This document shows, one piece after another, positions 8,477 through 18,035 of a stretch of DNA of 64,000 nt. A program made the translations under genes and the position numbers. How positions within the stretch are numbered: the stretch's first letter is position 1; every line of letters starts with the position of its first letter. Source of the stretch: Pseudophaeobacter arcticus DSM 23566 (GTDB lineage: Bacteria; Pseudomonadota; Alphaproteobacteria; Rhodobacterales; Rhodobacteraceae); assembly GCF_000473205.1 (NCBI RefSeq), contig NZ_KI421507.1:1213934-1277933 (forward strand), in the 5' to 3' direction. The notes beneath the pieces are model-generated. The model searched no databases. It saw nothing but the letters and a program-made list of their open reading frames with translations, and was not told the origin of the DNA.

Positions 8477-10387
8477 TTACTGCGCCGGATGTTGGTTGAC
8501 CACATCGAGGTAGCGCTTTAGCTGCGCCCGGTAGCGGTGGGCGGCCTGGGTTATCTTGGGTTCCGAATAGACCACCGGGGTGGCCATCCAGCCGGCTTTT
8601 GATTTGCCCGCGCGCCGCCCGGAGAGCGCCGACAGGGGCACCGCGAGCACCAGTGACAGGGCAATGGGAACCAGCCAGAGCGACACCAGGCCGCTGCCAA
8701 TCCCGCCCCACAGAGCCAGGCCGCTGAGGGTTTCAAGCGCGTGGCAGCTGAGCAGGGTTACAAGACCATATTGGCCGCCCGCCCGTGCCTGCGGCGACCA
8801 GCCGCGCTGCAAACCAAAGGTGGTGCGAAACACCGCGATCATCTGCTGCACCATGAGGATTGGCGCATATAGCACTGCCAGCAGGATCTCGACCCCTACG
8901 GAGGCGGCAAACCGCAGAGGCCCGCCATAGTCGGACAGACGTCCGCCGGTAAAGAACAGTGCCAGCACCGCCAGCAGCTTGGGCGCCAGAAGCATGGCAT
9001 AGATCAACAGGATCACCAGCACATGGCGCGGCTCTGACATATCGGGCCAGGAGGGGCGCGAGGGGTTGGCGGCGCTGAAGTAATGGATCACCGAGCTCTC
9101 CTCGCCGCGGCCAATCAGCGCCCAGATCACCAGGAGCGCAAACCAGATCGGCGCCATCAGATAGCCAATGGCCCCGTGCAGCAGGTGAAACCGCGAGATG
9201 GCAAAAAAGCCGCGGGCGCCCAGCAGGTTGAGATGCTGCAGATTGCCCTGACACCAGCGCCGGTCGCGCAGAATGTGATCAATCAGCGTCGGTGGTGTTT
9301 CCTCGTAAGAGCCGCCCAGACGCGGCAGAAACCGCACCCGCCAACCGGCGCGGCGCAACAGGCCGGCCTCGACAAAATCATGGCTCATGATCAGCTTGTC
9401 ACGGCCCCAAAAGCGCGACCGCAGCAGTGGCAGGCCGGCGCAGGCGGCAAAGGCCTGGGTCCGCATAATGGCATTGTGCCCCCAATAGTTGCCCTCAAAC
9501 CCGGTCCAGCGGGCCAGACCTTCGGCCAGTGCCAGCCCATAGACGCCATTGGCAAACTGCTGCATGCGACCAAAAACAGATTGCGCACCAATGAGTTGCG
9601 GGAAGCTTTGGATCAGGCCGGCGCTGGGATCGCGCGACAGCGCATCCGTGAGCCGGGCGATGGCCCGTCCGGTCATCAGGCTGTCGGCATCCAGCACCAA
9701 CATGGCCTCGTAGCCTGCGCCCCAGCGGCGCAGCCAGTCGCTGATATTGCCCACCTTGCGCCCGGTGTTCAAAGCGCGGCGGCGATAATACAGCGCCACG
9801 CCCGCAGGCAGGTCGGCGCGCAGGGCCTCGATGCTCAACCGCTCTTGGTCGGCGAGGGTCTCATCGCGGGTGTCGGACAGCACAAACATGTCATAGCTGT
9901 GCTGGCCGCCGCGCTGGTGCAGCTCTTCCAGCATGGATTGCACATTGCCCAGCACATACCAGGGGGTCTCATTATAGACCGGGACCAGCAGGGCAACCCG
10001 CATCGGCGCCGGCCTGGCTTCGGGGCGGTCGCGGTTGCGTTTGGACAGCGAATACAGCCCCAGGACCACTGTGGAGACCGAAAAGCAGATCCAGAAAAAG
10101 TTGAAGGCAATCAGCGCCAGCAGCACCAACTCCAGCGCCATAAAACCGCCCTTGGCAAACCAGCCCTGCATCACCCAGGTCAGCACCGCCGTGGCCAGCA
10201 TGGCGGGGGAGAAGGCCAGCAGACGCCAGAGCGCGAGATGCTGTGGCGGCTCAAACCCCGGGGCGTTGTGGTCGTGAAACGGCCTGGCAAAATCCTGCTC
10301 GGGCATCTCCAGCGGTTGCAGCGGCGGCATCAGGGCTTCGCTGAGCGGCAGGGGCAGCGGCCGGGGAGGGGTCTGCAGCGGCGCCAT
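8477..10387 (-). CDS. opgH: Glucans biosynthesis glucosyltransferase H
   Basis: 636 residues; inner-membrane family 2 glycosyltransferase that makes the beta-glucan backbone of osmoregulated periplasmic glucans from UDP-glucose. Two helices lie near residues 55-110. The cytosolic domain has VPVYNE, the VLDADS metal-binding motif near residue 235 and the RRWCQGN processivity motif near residue 377. Several more helices follow. The ATG at 10387 shares one base with the opgG stop (TGATG). A GTG four codons earlier would give 640 residues. It is the last gene of an opgC-opgG-opgH operon. Confidence 0.92.
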   Translation of the reverse strand: MAPLQTPPRPLPLPLSEALMPPLQPLEMPEQDFARPFHDHNAPGFEPPQHLALWRLLAFSPAMLATAVLTWVMQGWFAKGGFMALELVLLALIAFNFFWICFSVSTVVLGLYSLSKRNRDRPEARPAPMRVALLVPVYNETPWYVLGNVQSMLEELHQRGGQHSYDMFVLSDTRDETLADQERLSIEALRADLPAGVALYYRRRALNTGRKVGNISDWLRRWGAGYEAMLVLDADSLMTGRAIARLTDALSRDPSAGLIQSFPQLIGAQSVFGRMQQFANGVYGLALAEGLARWTGFEGNYWGHNAIMRTQAFAACAGLPLLRSRFWGRDKLIMSHDFVEAGLLRRAGWRVRFLPRLGGSYEETPPTLIDHILRDRRWCQGNLQHLNLLGARGFFAISRFHLLHGAIGYLMAPIWFALLVIWALIGRGEESSVIHYFSAANPSRPSWPDMSEPRHVLVILLIYAMLLAPKLLAVLALFFTGGRLSDYGGPLRFAASVGVEILLAVLYAPILMVQQMIAVFRTTFGLQRGWSPQARAGGQYGLVTLLSCHALETLSGLALWGGIGSGLVSLWLVPIALSLVLAVPLSALSGRRAGKSKAGWMATPVVYSEPKITQAAHRYRAQLKRYLDVVNQHPAQ

Positions 10388-11904
10388 CACGCGGTCCACC
10401 GATAAAGCCAGACTTCGCTGGCGGCGGCGCCATCCCGGCGCAGCTGCAAGCGCAGCTCAACATGGTTTTCCGCATTGGGGGCAAAGCTGAAGGCCAGCCG
10501 CAGCCCGCCGGTGGCGGGGTTGCGTTGCAGCACCCCTTCGCTGGTTTCCACATGGGGGGAGGAGAGATGCACTTCGATGTCTTCGGGATCGCCGTCCAGC
10601 AATGGGTGGGCCTCAAAATCCACCGTCATCAACCGGCCTGGTTCGCCAAAGATGCGCGCGCCTGCGGCGGTATCAATCACCCGTGCCAGATCCATCTGTG
10701 GGTCCTCGCCCCAGCTGAGCCGATAGGACAGCGGCAGTTCTGCGCCCGCAGGCAGGGTGTCCTGAGGCCGCCAATAGGCCACGATATTGTCGTAGATTTC
10801 CTTGTCGGCAGGGATTTCAACCAGGGTGACCGCGCCGTTGCCCCAATTGCCCTTTGGCTCCACCCAGAGACTGGGACGGCGGTGATAATTGGCCTCGAGG
10901 TCTTCAAAATCCTGCAGATCGCGCGAGCGCTGCATCAGGCCAAAGCCACGCGGGTTTTCATCCACAAAGGAGGAGACTTGCAAATGTACCGGGTTTGCCA
11001 GGGGCCGCCACAGCAGCTCGCCGTTGCCGTTGTGGATCAACAGCCCGTCACTGTCGTGCACATTGGGGCGGAAATCGTCAAACCGGTTGCGGTTGGTGCG
11101 GTCAAACAGGAACATCGAAGTGAGCGGGGCCAGCCCGGCGTGGGTCAGATCTTCGCGGGCAAACAGATGCGCCTCGACATCCATTACCGTGGTGGCGCCG
11201 GGGGTGACGGTAAAGCGGTAGGCGCCAGTGACCGAGGGCGAATCCATCAGCGCATGGACCACCATGCTGCGCTGATTGGGGCCGGGGGCTTCCAGCCAGA
11301 ATTCAATAAAATCGGGGAATTCCTCGCCCATGGGGTCGCCGGTTTTCAGCGCCAGTCCGCGCGCCGACAGACCATAGGTCTGGCCGAGGCCGATGGCCCG
11401 GAAATAGCTGGCCCCCTGAAAGACGCAGAATTCGGTTTTCTTGTTCGGCAGATCCAACTGGGTGCGCAGGCGCAGGCCGCTATATCCCAATGCCCCCGTG
11501 GTGCTGAGAGGCGGCGCGATCTCGCCGCGATCAAACAGCGCCATGTCAAAGCCAAAGGCGCGGGTCATGCCGTCTTGAACGGTGTTCACCTGCACCGCAT
11601 TGCGAAAATACAGGCCCGGCAGGAACAGATCGACGTTGTAGCTGCTATCGGTTTTGGACCAGATTGCATCCTCGGTGCGGAACCGGTGTGCCTTGTACTG
11701 ATCATAAGACATATCCAACCAATCCTGTGGCACCTCTTGCCGTGGCTGGTAGTCCTGGCTGGCCAGGGCGCGGGCGCGGGCGATCACCTGGGCATGGTCA
11801 AAAGGCACAGGCTGAGGCGTATCTGCGGCGCGCGCCGGCAGCGTGGTGAGCAGGGTGCTGGAGAGCGCGGAAGCAACAAAGGCGCGGCGGCTGAGCGGGC
11901 TCAT
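10387..11904 (-). CDS. opgG: Periplasmic glucan biosynthesis protein OpgG/OpgD family
   Basis: 505 residues. It begins with a twin-arginine signal (SRRAFVASALSS, cleavage after PARA), so it should be exported folded by Tat. The mature part shows typical OpgG/OpgD segments such as DYQPRQEVPQDWLDMSYDQY near residues 50-70 and MQRSRDLQDFEDLEANYHRR in the middle. The family shapes or branches periplasmic glucans delivered by OpgH. Tat export is usual for OpgD while OpgG of enterics uses Sec, so the OpgG name is by family, not proven role. It overlaps opgC by 4 bp. Confidence 0.88.
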   Translation of the reverse strand: MSPLSRRAFVASALSSTLLTTLPARAADTPQPVPFDHAQVIARARALASQDYQPRQEVPQDWLDMSYDQYKAHRFRTEDAIWSKTDSSYNVDLFLPGLYFRNAVQVNTVQDGMTRAFGFDMALFDRGEIAPPLSTTGALGYSGLRLRTQLDLPNKKTEFCVFQGASYFRAIGLGQTYGLSARGLALKTGDPMGEEFPDFIEFWLEAPGPNQRSMVVHALMDSPSVTGAYRFTVTPGATTVMDVEAHLFAREDLTHAGLAPLTSMFLFDRTNRNRFDDFRPNVHDSDGLLIHNGNGELLWRPLANPVHLQVSSFVDENPRGFGLMQRSRDLQDFEDLEANYHRRPSLWVEPKGNWGNGAVTLVEIPADKEIYDNIVAYWRPQDTLPAGAELPLSYRLSWGEDPQMDLARVIDTAAGARIFGEPGRLMTVDFEAHPLLDGDPEDIEVHLSSPHVETSEGVLQRNPATGGLRLAFSFAPNAENHVELRLQLRRDGAAASEVWLYRWTA

Positions 11905-13181
11905 GCTTTGGCCCTCCAGGGGTGGGATTTGAACCAGCCTGCCGCATAGGCGCAGGCGATGATCAGGGCAAAGCCCAGGAGATTGGCCAGGGCGGTGATC
12001 GCGATACCGCGCTCGGTCTGATCCAGGGCAAACCCGATGAGCCGGGCCAGCGCCATGGAAAACACAAAGACGGCAAGGCTTTGCTGGCCGACCTTGGTGA
12101 TGATCCCCAGCAGCCGTGCCCAGATCCGGGCGCCAAGGCTGTGACCAGAGGCAATCAGGCGCTTGCCACCCGTCCCGGCAATCAGCCAGCCAAGATAGGC
12201 CAGCGCCAGGAAATGCGCATAGCGCAGCAGGCCAAAATCGGTTTTTTCACGCCACTGGGCCGTGGTCTCCCACCAGGGGCGGATCATGTCGCCAAGATCG
12301 CCATTGGCCGCATCCACCCAGAGAAAGACCTTCCACGAGCCAAAGGGCGCCGACAGCACCAGAAAGGCAGCTGCGGCACCGCCCAGCATGGCCGAGACAG
12401 GCGGCCTGGGCAGCCAGCCCTTCATGAAGGCAAAGCCGGTAAAGAACAAAAGCTGCCAGCCAAAGGGGTTAAAGAACCATTCGCGCTGCGACCAGGGCTC
12501 CGCCGGGAGCGAGACACCATTGGGGCCAAGCCCGATCAGATAGGGGTTGGCGGCGAGCCAGATCAGCGCCGAGGTCAGCGCCACGGCCCAGAGGCCAATG
12601 CGTTCAACCCCCATCATCAGCGGCATCAGCGCCAGAACCACCAGATACATCGGCAGGATGTCAAAATAGTTCGGCACATAAGTCAGGGTGAACAGACCCA
12701 CTATCTGTGGCGCGGGGTCGTTGAAGAAATGCTGCAGGTTCAAAGAGTTGATATATGACGTGTCAAAGCCGCCATAGGTATCCAACGCGGCCATGGTCAT
12801 GGCGACAAAGAAGAACAGGCCGATGTGGGCCCAGAACACCTGCCAGCAGCGAAACACCACGCGCGCCGTGCCCAAAGCCCAGCCCTGCCGCGCGTAGGAA
12901 CTGCCAAAGGCAATCGCCGAGGCCATGCCAGAGCAGAAGACAAAGATCTCGGTTGCGTCTGAAAAGCCAAACCGCGCCGGGATCCAGCCGGTCCAGCGGT
13001 TGCCGGGAATATGGGCCGCCAGAATGATGAACATGGCAATGCCGCGGTAAAAATCGAGCCGGGGATCGCGTTGACGCTTGGGGGGCGCTTGGTTCAGATC
13101 GGCAGAACCGGGGGAGGCCGTCTGGTTGGCCGCAGGACCCGGATCCTGGTGCAGCGTAGGGAAGGGCGAAATCTTCGCCAT
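11901..13181 (-). CDS. opgC: OpgC-family membrane protein (glucan succinylation)
   Basis: 426 residues with about ten hydrophobic helices. The OpgC signature is clear near the N-terminus: RDPRLDFYRGIAMFIILAAH followed by FGFSDATEIFVFCSGMASAI. OpgC proteins belong to the acyltransferase-3-like group and add succinyl residues to periplasmic glucans, giving them negative charge. It is first in the operon, with 134 bp before it up to the next gene. A Pro/Gln-rich cytosolic N-terminus of about 40 residues precedes the first helix. Confidence 0.88.
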   Translation of the reverse strand: MAKISPFPTLHQDPGPAANQTASPGSADLNQAPPKRQRDPRLDFYRGIAMFIILAAHIPGNRWTGWIPARFGFSDATEIFVFCSGMASAIAFGSSYARQGWALGTARVVFRCWQVFWAHIGLFFFVAMTMAALDTYGGFDTSYINSLNLQHFFNDPAPQIVGLFTLTYVPNYFDILPMYLVVLALMPLMMGVERIGLWAVALTSALIWLAANPYLIGLGPNGVSLPAEPWSQREWFFNPFGWQLLFFTGFAFMKGWLPRPPVSAMLGGAAAAFLVLSAPFGSWKVFLWVDAANGDLGDMIRPWWETTAQWREKTDFGLLRYAHFLALAYLGWLIAGTGGKRLIASGHSLGARIWARLLGIITKVGQQSLAVFVFSMALARLIGFALDQTERGIAITALANLLGFALIIACAYAAGWFKSHPWRAKA

Positions 13182-13315
13182 GGGGAATTCCTTATTGGTC
13201 TTTTGAAGCCAGTTCTGAAGCCGGTTTTGACCCCGATTCTAAATCGAAACTATGGGGTTTTGGGTCCAGCATCTGTCTGTGCTCTCTGAGCTGTTTTTCA
13301 GATCTTTACCAGCGG

Positions 13316-14680
13316 TTATTCTGCAGGCACGCTATGGGCATCCGGCGTGCCACGGGCCTGGGAAATCAAGCTGCGCCGGGCCAGGGCATAGTTGTCTTCG
13401 CCACCGGCGCGTTTGGCACGGCGATCATCCAGGATGGCTTCGACCGCGTCAAATTCTCCGGCCCGCAGACCGGCGTCGATGGTCATACGTTCAAATACAT
13501 CGCGCTGGGCATGGCTGCCGCCCGCCAATTGCATGGTGCTGCGGGCGCGCGACAGATGGGTAAAGGCCTGGGCGTAATTGCCATCGCCAAAGGCCTCCAG
13601 CCCATTGGCAGCGTCGCAGCCCGGGGTGGCCATGCGGTCCTGAGCCTCGGTTTTGCGGGCCTTGGCATCGGCGTGAATGCGGCTGACCAGGCGGCGGGTT
13701 TCCGCCTGTCGGTTGTGACCGGCCAGGGCCAGCAGGTAGTGCAAATCGGCAAAGATCAGGCTGCCGTCCTCGGTGCGATTGGCGCAGAGCTCGGAGAGCT
13801 CTTCCCAGCGATTGCCAACGCAGACCCCTTCCAGTTCCAGCCGCATCAACAGCGAGGTGGCATTGGAGATGTCGCGGTAGTCGTCGGTCTTGTCCTTGCG
13901 CACCTCGGTGTCATAGAGCATCAAAGCCTGATCTATCTGGCCAAGATCCAGATGCATCAGCGCCTTGTGCCACCAGACGTGAAAGCGAAAGTTGTTGCAA
14001 TGGGCCCAGGCCTCTTCGCGCCCTGTCAGCCATTCCAGCCCCTGGGCAGCATTGCCGGTCATTTCGTGCACATGGGCGACGGCATGCAGCCCCCAGGCAT
14101 CATCGGGGGCCATCCACAGCGCCTGACGCCCGGCAATCCCTGCCTTCTCGTAAGACCCGGTTTCCTCCAGCGCAAAGGAGTGACAGCCCAACAGGTAGCC
14201 GCGCGCGGCGTGATCCGGCGCATAGGCGGGCATCACCCGCTCCACCGAGGCGCGCATGCCGGTACAGTCACCAAGGATAAAGCGGATCCCATGGCTGAGC
14301 TTCATCGCCAGGGCATCCGCAGGATCCACATCGAGGATCTGTTCCATCAGCGCCACCGCCCGCGAGGGACGCCCCGCCAGCCAGGCCTCAAGCGCATCGA
14401 CATATTTGCGTTCACGCGGCAGGGCGGCCTCATATCCCAACTGGGCGGCCTGTTGGGCCTCCTGGGCCATGGGCAACAGCTCGGAGCGGCCCAGCATCAG
14501 CACCGACAGCCCCTTGATGGCCTGGGCCTGGGCAAAGTCCGGCGCGGCGGCAAGAACGGCGCCCAGGTGATCTGCGGTGGCTGCGGAATGGGCCAGAACC
14601 CCCATCTGTGCTGCGTCCCAGCTTGCTCGGGTGGTGGCACTGCTGAGGCTGGTGTCTTGTCCAAAAATATCTTGCGTCAT
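13316..14680 (-). CDS. TTC38-like tetratricopeptide repeat protein
   Basis: 454 residues, soluble, no signal peptide. It is all-helical with TPR-like repeats; the central segment HAVAHVHEMTGNAAQGLEWL and FHVWWHKALMHLDLGQIDQA match the tetratricopeptide repeat protein 38 family found in bacteria and animals. No catalytic function is established for the family. It appears monocistronic: flanking spacers are 134 bp and 317 bp. The ribosome site before the ATG at 14680 is weak. Confidence 0.75.
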   Translation of the reverse strand: MTQDIFGQDTSLSSATTRASWDAAQMGVLAHSAATADHLGAVLAAAPDFAQAQAIKGLSVLMLGRSELLPMAQEAQQAAQLGYEAALPRERKYVDALEAWLAGRPSRAVALMEQILDVDPADALAMKLSHGIRFILGDCTGMRASVERVMPAYAPDHAARGYLLGCHSFALEETGSYEKAGIAGRQALWMAPDDAWGLHAVAHVHEMTGNAAQGLEWLTGREEAWAHCNNFRFHVWWHKALMHLDLGQIDQALMLYDTEVRKDKTDDYRDISNATSLLMRLELEGVCVGNRWEELSELCANRTEDGSLIFADLHYLLALAGHNRQAETRRLVSRIHADAKARKTEAQDRMATPGCDAANGLEAFGDGNYAQAFTHLSRARSTMQLAGGSHAQRDVFERMTIDAGLRAGEFDAVEAILDDRRAKRAGGEDNYALARRSLISQARGTPDAHSVPAE

Positions 14681-14997
14681 TGAGAGTCCAATCGCTGCCG
14701 GTGTTCACAAAATCACTGTTGTTGCTCAAAGACTAAACCAGTGCGCAGGCGCGCGCGACGGCGCTCGCGGTTTGGTGATGACGCGTGTGGGCTTCGTGCG
14801 GAAAGGCGCGGATTCCAGCGCCTGAACAGGCGGTTTTTTGCGCCTTTTGACCATTGCGTGACCAATAGCAGGCCAGCCGCCGCCGGGGAAGCGGGGGCTG
14901 GCGAGGTTTTGTAACATAAATCCGTCAGCCGTTTGAGATCCGGTTTGAGAGGTCTGGACAGATCAGGCCAGGTTAAGCCAAGTCTGGACAGGTCAGA
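14681..14997. other. Intergenic spacer with short direct repeats
   Basis: 317 bp upstream of the TPR gene and downstream of the CoA-transferase gene. The word GTCTGGACAG occurs near 14952 and 14982, with related GGTCAGATCAGG words around them. No gene or terminator was recognised. Confidence 0.4.
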
Positions 14998-16254
14998 TCA
15001 GGTCTCGGCAAAGGGATCTTCGGCCAGAAGAATTTCCTCCGTCGCCGCGCCGCATTGGGGCGGGGCGTGGCGATAGGTCACCGGAGTGCGGGAGAAATTC
15101 AGCGGATTGCCCAAGAGCTGCACCGGCCCTGCGGTAGACTGCATTTCAATCGCCATGTCGCGGGCGGCAACCTGATCGGAGGCAAAGACCCGGTCCAGGG
15201 TCTGCACCGGACCAGCAGGCACCTTGCGGGCTTCCATTCCGGCGATGACCGCATCCATGGTAAAGCGTTTCAGTGCCGGCTGCAGGATATCATTCAGCGC
15301 GCCGCGATGCTGCAGGCGGGCCGGATTGGTGGCAAAACGCGGATCCTCGGCCAATCCTTCCAGCCCGAGAAACTCCATAAAGCGGCGGAACTGGCTGTCA
15401 TTGCCCACCGCCAGGATCACATGGGCATCGGAGGTTTCATACAGGCCATAGGGCACGATGCTGGGATGTTCATTGCCGCGTCGCTGGGGCAGCTCGCCGG
15501 TATTGAGATAGGCAACGCCCTCGTTGATCAGCCAGGCCACCTGGGCATCCACCAGCGCCAGATCAATCTGCTGGCCTTCGCCGGTCAGGGTCTTGTGGTG
15601 CAGGGCGGCAAGAACGCCGATGGTGGCATACATGCCGCACATCACATCGGCGATGCCAACGCCGGCTTTCACCGGCTGGCCCTGTGGTTCTCCGGTCAGG
15701 GACATCAGGCCGCCATAGCCCTGGGCCATCAGGTCATAGCCGGGTTTCGAGCTGTTGGGGCCGGTCTGGCCATAGCCGGAAATGGAGCAATAGATCAGGC
15801 CGGGAAACTCGGCGCGCAGGCTGGCGTAATCCAGCCCGTATTTGGCCAGCCCGCCGGGTTTGAAATTTTCCACCAGAATATCGGCCTCTGCCGCAAGGCG
15901 ACGGATCACGGCCTGACCTTCGGGGCTGGCGATATCCAGGGCAATGGAGCGCTTGTTGCGGTTGGCGGCCATAAAATAGGCCGACAGATCAGAGCGTTTG
16001 CCCGCCTCGTCTACCACATAGGGGGGGCCCCATTGGCGGGTGTCATCACCGCCTGTCTTGGGGTTTTCCACCTTGACCACGATGGCGCCGAGATCGCCCA
16101 GCATCTGGGTGCAGGTGGGGCCTGCCAGAATGCGGGACAGGTCCAGCACCTTGATGCCTTTCAGGGCGCCATGGGTGAGGCAGCTCTGGGGCGAGCTTGA
16201 CTGTGGTTTACTTGGCTGTGGTTTGCTCGACTGTGGTTTAGATGCGTCCATCAT
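14998..16254 (-). CDS. CaiB/BaiF (class III) CoA-transferase
   Basis: 418 residues. After an unusual Ser/Gln/Pro-rich N-terminus of about 25 residues (SKPQ repeated), the core starts GALKGIKVLDLSRILAGPTC, the standard entry of class III CoA-transferases. The catalytic Asp is likely in GYDLMAQGYGG near residue 170. Such enzymes move CoA between carboxylic acids through a mixed anhydride. The gene overlaps the ThDP-enzyme gene by up to 17 bp. GGAGG lies two bases before the first ATG and five before the second (16251), so the second may be used. The acids involved are unknown. Confidence 0.85.
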   Translation of the reverse strand: MMDASKPQSSKPQPSKPQSSSPQSCLTHGALKGIKVLDLSRILAGPTCTQMLGDLGAIVVKVENPKTGGDDTRQWGPPYVVDEAGKRSDLSAYFMAANRNKRSIALDIASPEGQAVIRRLAAEADILVENFKPGGLAKYGLDYASLRAEFPGLIYCSISGYGQTGPNSSKPGYDLMAQGYGGLMSLTGEPQGQPVKAGVGIADVMCGMYATIGVLAALHHKTLTGEGQQIDLALVDAQVAWLINEGVAYLNTGELPQRRGNEHPSIVPYGLYETSDAHVILAVGNDSQFRRFMEFLGLEGLAEDPRFATNPARLQHRGALNDILQPALKRFTMDAVIAGMEARKVPAGPVQTLDRVFASDQVAARDMAIEMQSTAGPVQLLGNPLNFSRTPVTYRHAPPQCGAATEEILLAEDPFAET

Positions 16255-17857
16255 ATCCTCCGGGGGTGATTTCGGCAGAAATGACAGTGAAGCGCTCCGA
16301 GGCCAAGGCCTGTTGCAGGGCCTGGTTCAATTCCGTGCGGTTCCGCACCGTTACGCCATTGCCACCAAAGGCGCGGCCGATGGCGGCAAAATCATGGCGG
16401 CCCAGATCAACACCGACATTGGCCAGCTGGCGGCCCCGCTGTTTCAGCTCGATCAGCGCCAGGCTGGCATCGACAAAGACCACAAAGATCGGCGCAACGC
16501 CCAGCTCGGCGGCGGTGGCCAGGTCCCCGGCAACCATCAAAAAGCCGGCATCCCCGGAGAAGCTGACAACCGGACGATCGGGCTCTGCCAGTTTGCGGCC
16601 AATGGCCATGGGCAGGGCGCAGCCCATGGTGCACAGGCCAGAGGATTGGATCAGGGCGCGCGGCGCGCTGCAGGTCCACATCTGGCTGAGCAAAATGCGA
16701 TGGGCACCGCTGTCTGCGCAGGCCAGGGTGGTTTGGGGCAGGGTGGCGCGGCATTCGGCAATCACGCCGGCAGGCCCCCAGTCATCGCTGGTGGGAAAGG
16801 CCGCTGCAAGATCTTGGCGCACCTGCGCCGGGGTGGCGCAGGGCCATTTGGGCAGGTCTTTGGTTTCCCCTGACGGGAGCAGCGCCGCAAGCGTGGGTTT
16901 CAGGGCTGCGACCAGCGCCAGGCTGGCCTGGTGCATATAGTGGCTATTGGGTTCAGGCGTGATGTCGATCATCCGCTGCACCGCAGGATCCCAGATATTG
17001 CGCCAGCCCGGGCGCATCTCGATCGGGTCATAGCCCAGGGCCAGGATCAGATCGGATTGTTGCACCAGGGGCAGCAGGTATGTGTCCGCCAGTGGTGACA
17101 GCCCGGCGGCGCCCAGACACAGCGGGTGGGTTTCCGGCAGAATGCCCTTGGCCTTGTAGGTGGTGACAAAGGGGATCTGGTGTTGCTCGAGGAAGGTCTT
17201 GATCTCGGGGGCGGCTTGTTCTTGCAGGGCGTCGAGACCGATGATGGCGATGGGACGCTCGGCGGCGCTGAGCCAGGACAGCGCCTGCGCCAGCGTGGCA
17301 TCTTCTGGCCGGGTCAGGGCTGCAGGCGCGCGGCGGGAGCCGCGATCTCTGGCGGGGGCGTCTGCAACCGAGATCGGCACGTCAATATGCACCGGACCAT
17401 TGCGCGGCTGGGTGGCGATGGCGATGGCCTTGTCGGCGATCAGGTCCGCAGCCTCGGCATTCAGCCGGAAGGTGGCCTTGGTTATCGGGGAAAATACCGC
17501 CCGGTGATCCAGAACCTGATGGGTATAGCTTTGTTCCTCGGCGGCATCGACGCAGCCGGTGAGCACCAGCATCGGCACCCGGTCCTGATGCGCATTGGCC
17601 ACCACATTGACACCGTTGAGCGCGCCGGGGCCGAGGGTGGCAACCAGAATGACCGGGGCGCCGTCGCTGTGGTGCAGGCCTTCGCCCATAAAGCCGGCGG
17701 CGTTTTCATGTTTGGCCAGGTGAAAGGCGATGCCGGCCTTGACCAGCGCATCCACCAGGGTCAGCACCTCGCCACCGGGCATGCCAAAGGCGTGACGGCA
17801 GCCAGCCTCGTAGAGGCGGCGGGCCAGGACGTCTGCGGCGCGAAGGGTCTGTGTCAT
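16238..17857 (-). CDS. Thiamine-diphosphate-dependent enzyme, acetolactate-synthase-like
   Basis: 539 residues from the ATG at 17857, which gives the normal family N-terminus (MTQTLRAADVLARRLYEAGC). An in-frame extension to 18193 has no family similarity. The catalytic Glu region is AKHENAAGFMGEG, and the ThDP/Mg site is FSGDAGFLMVAGDL with VDASLALIELKQRG in the C-terminal third. The three-domain layout matches acetolactate synthase, benzoylformate or oxalyl-CoA decarboxylase relatives. The overlap with a CoA-transferase recalls oxalate catabolism (frc-oxc), but the sequence is not clearly oxalyl-CoA decarboxylase. Substrate is undetermined. Confidence 0.8.
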   Translation of the reverse strand: MTQTLRAADVLARRLYEAGCRHAFGMPGGEVLTLVDALVKAGIAFHLAKHENAAGFMGEGLHHSDGAPVILVATLGPGALNGVNVVANAHQDRVPMLVLTGCVDAAEEQSYTHQVLDHRAVFSPITKATFRLNAEAADLIADKAIAIATQPRNGPVHIDVPISVADAPARDRGSRRAPAALTRPEDATLAQALSWLSAAERPIAIIGLDALQEQAAPEIKTFLEQHQIPFVTTYKAKGILPETHPLCLGAAGLSPLADTYLLPLVQQSDLILALGYDPIEMRPGWRNIWDPAVQRMIDITPEPNSHYMHQASLALVAALKPTLAALLPSGETKDLPKWPCATPAQVRQDLAAAFPTSDDWGPAGVIAECRATLPQTTLACADSGAHRILLSQMWTCSAPRALIQSSGLCTMGCALPMAIGRKLAEPDRPVVSFSGDAGFLMVAGDLATAAELGVAPIFVVFVDASLALIELKQRGRQLANVGVDLGRHDFAAIGRAFGGNGVTVRNRTELNQALQQALASERFTVISAEITPGGYDGRI

Positions 17858-18035
17858 GTTTTGATTTCCCACTATGTCGGTGGCTAGAATTCGCGGGTTG
17901 CGCGCCTGGGCGCAAGCCATATCACGGCTCTGTGACGGGCTGTGAGGCGATGAATGACCCCGGCAGCGCCAAAGGACACCGAGACCACGGTCCGTGTGGG
18001 ATTGTCCATGTGGGATGATCCAAGTGTTGCACCGC

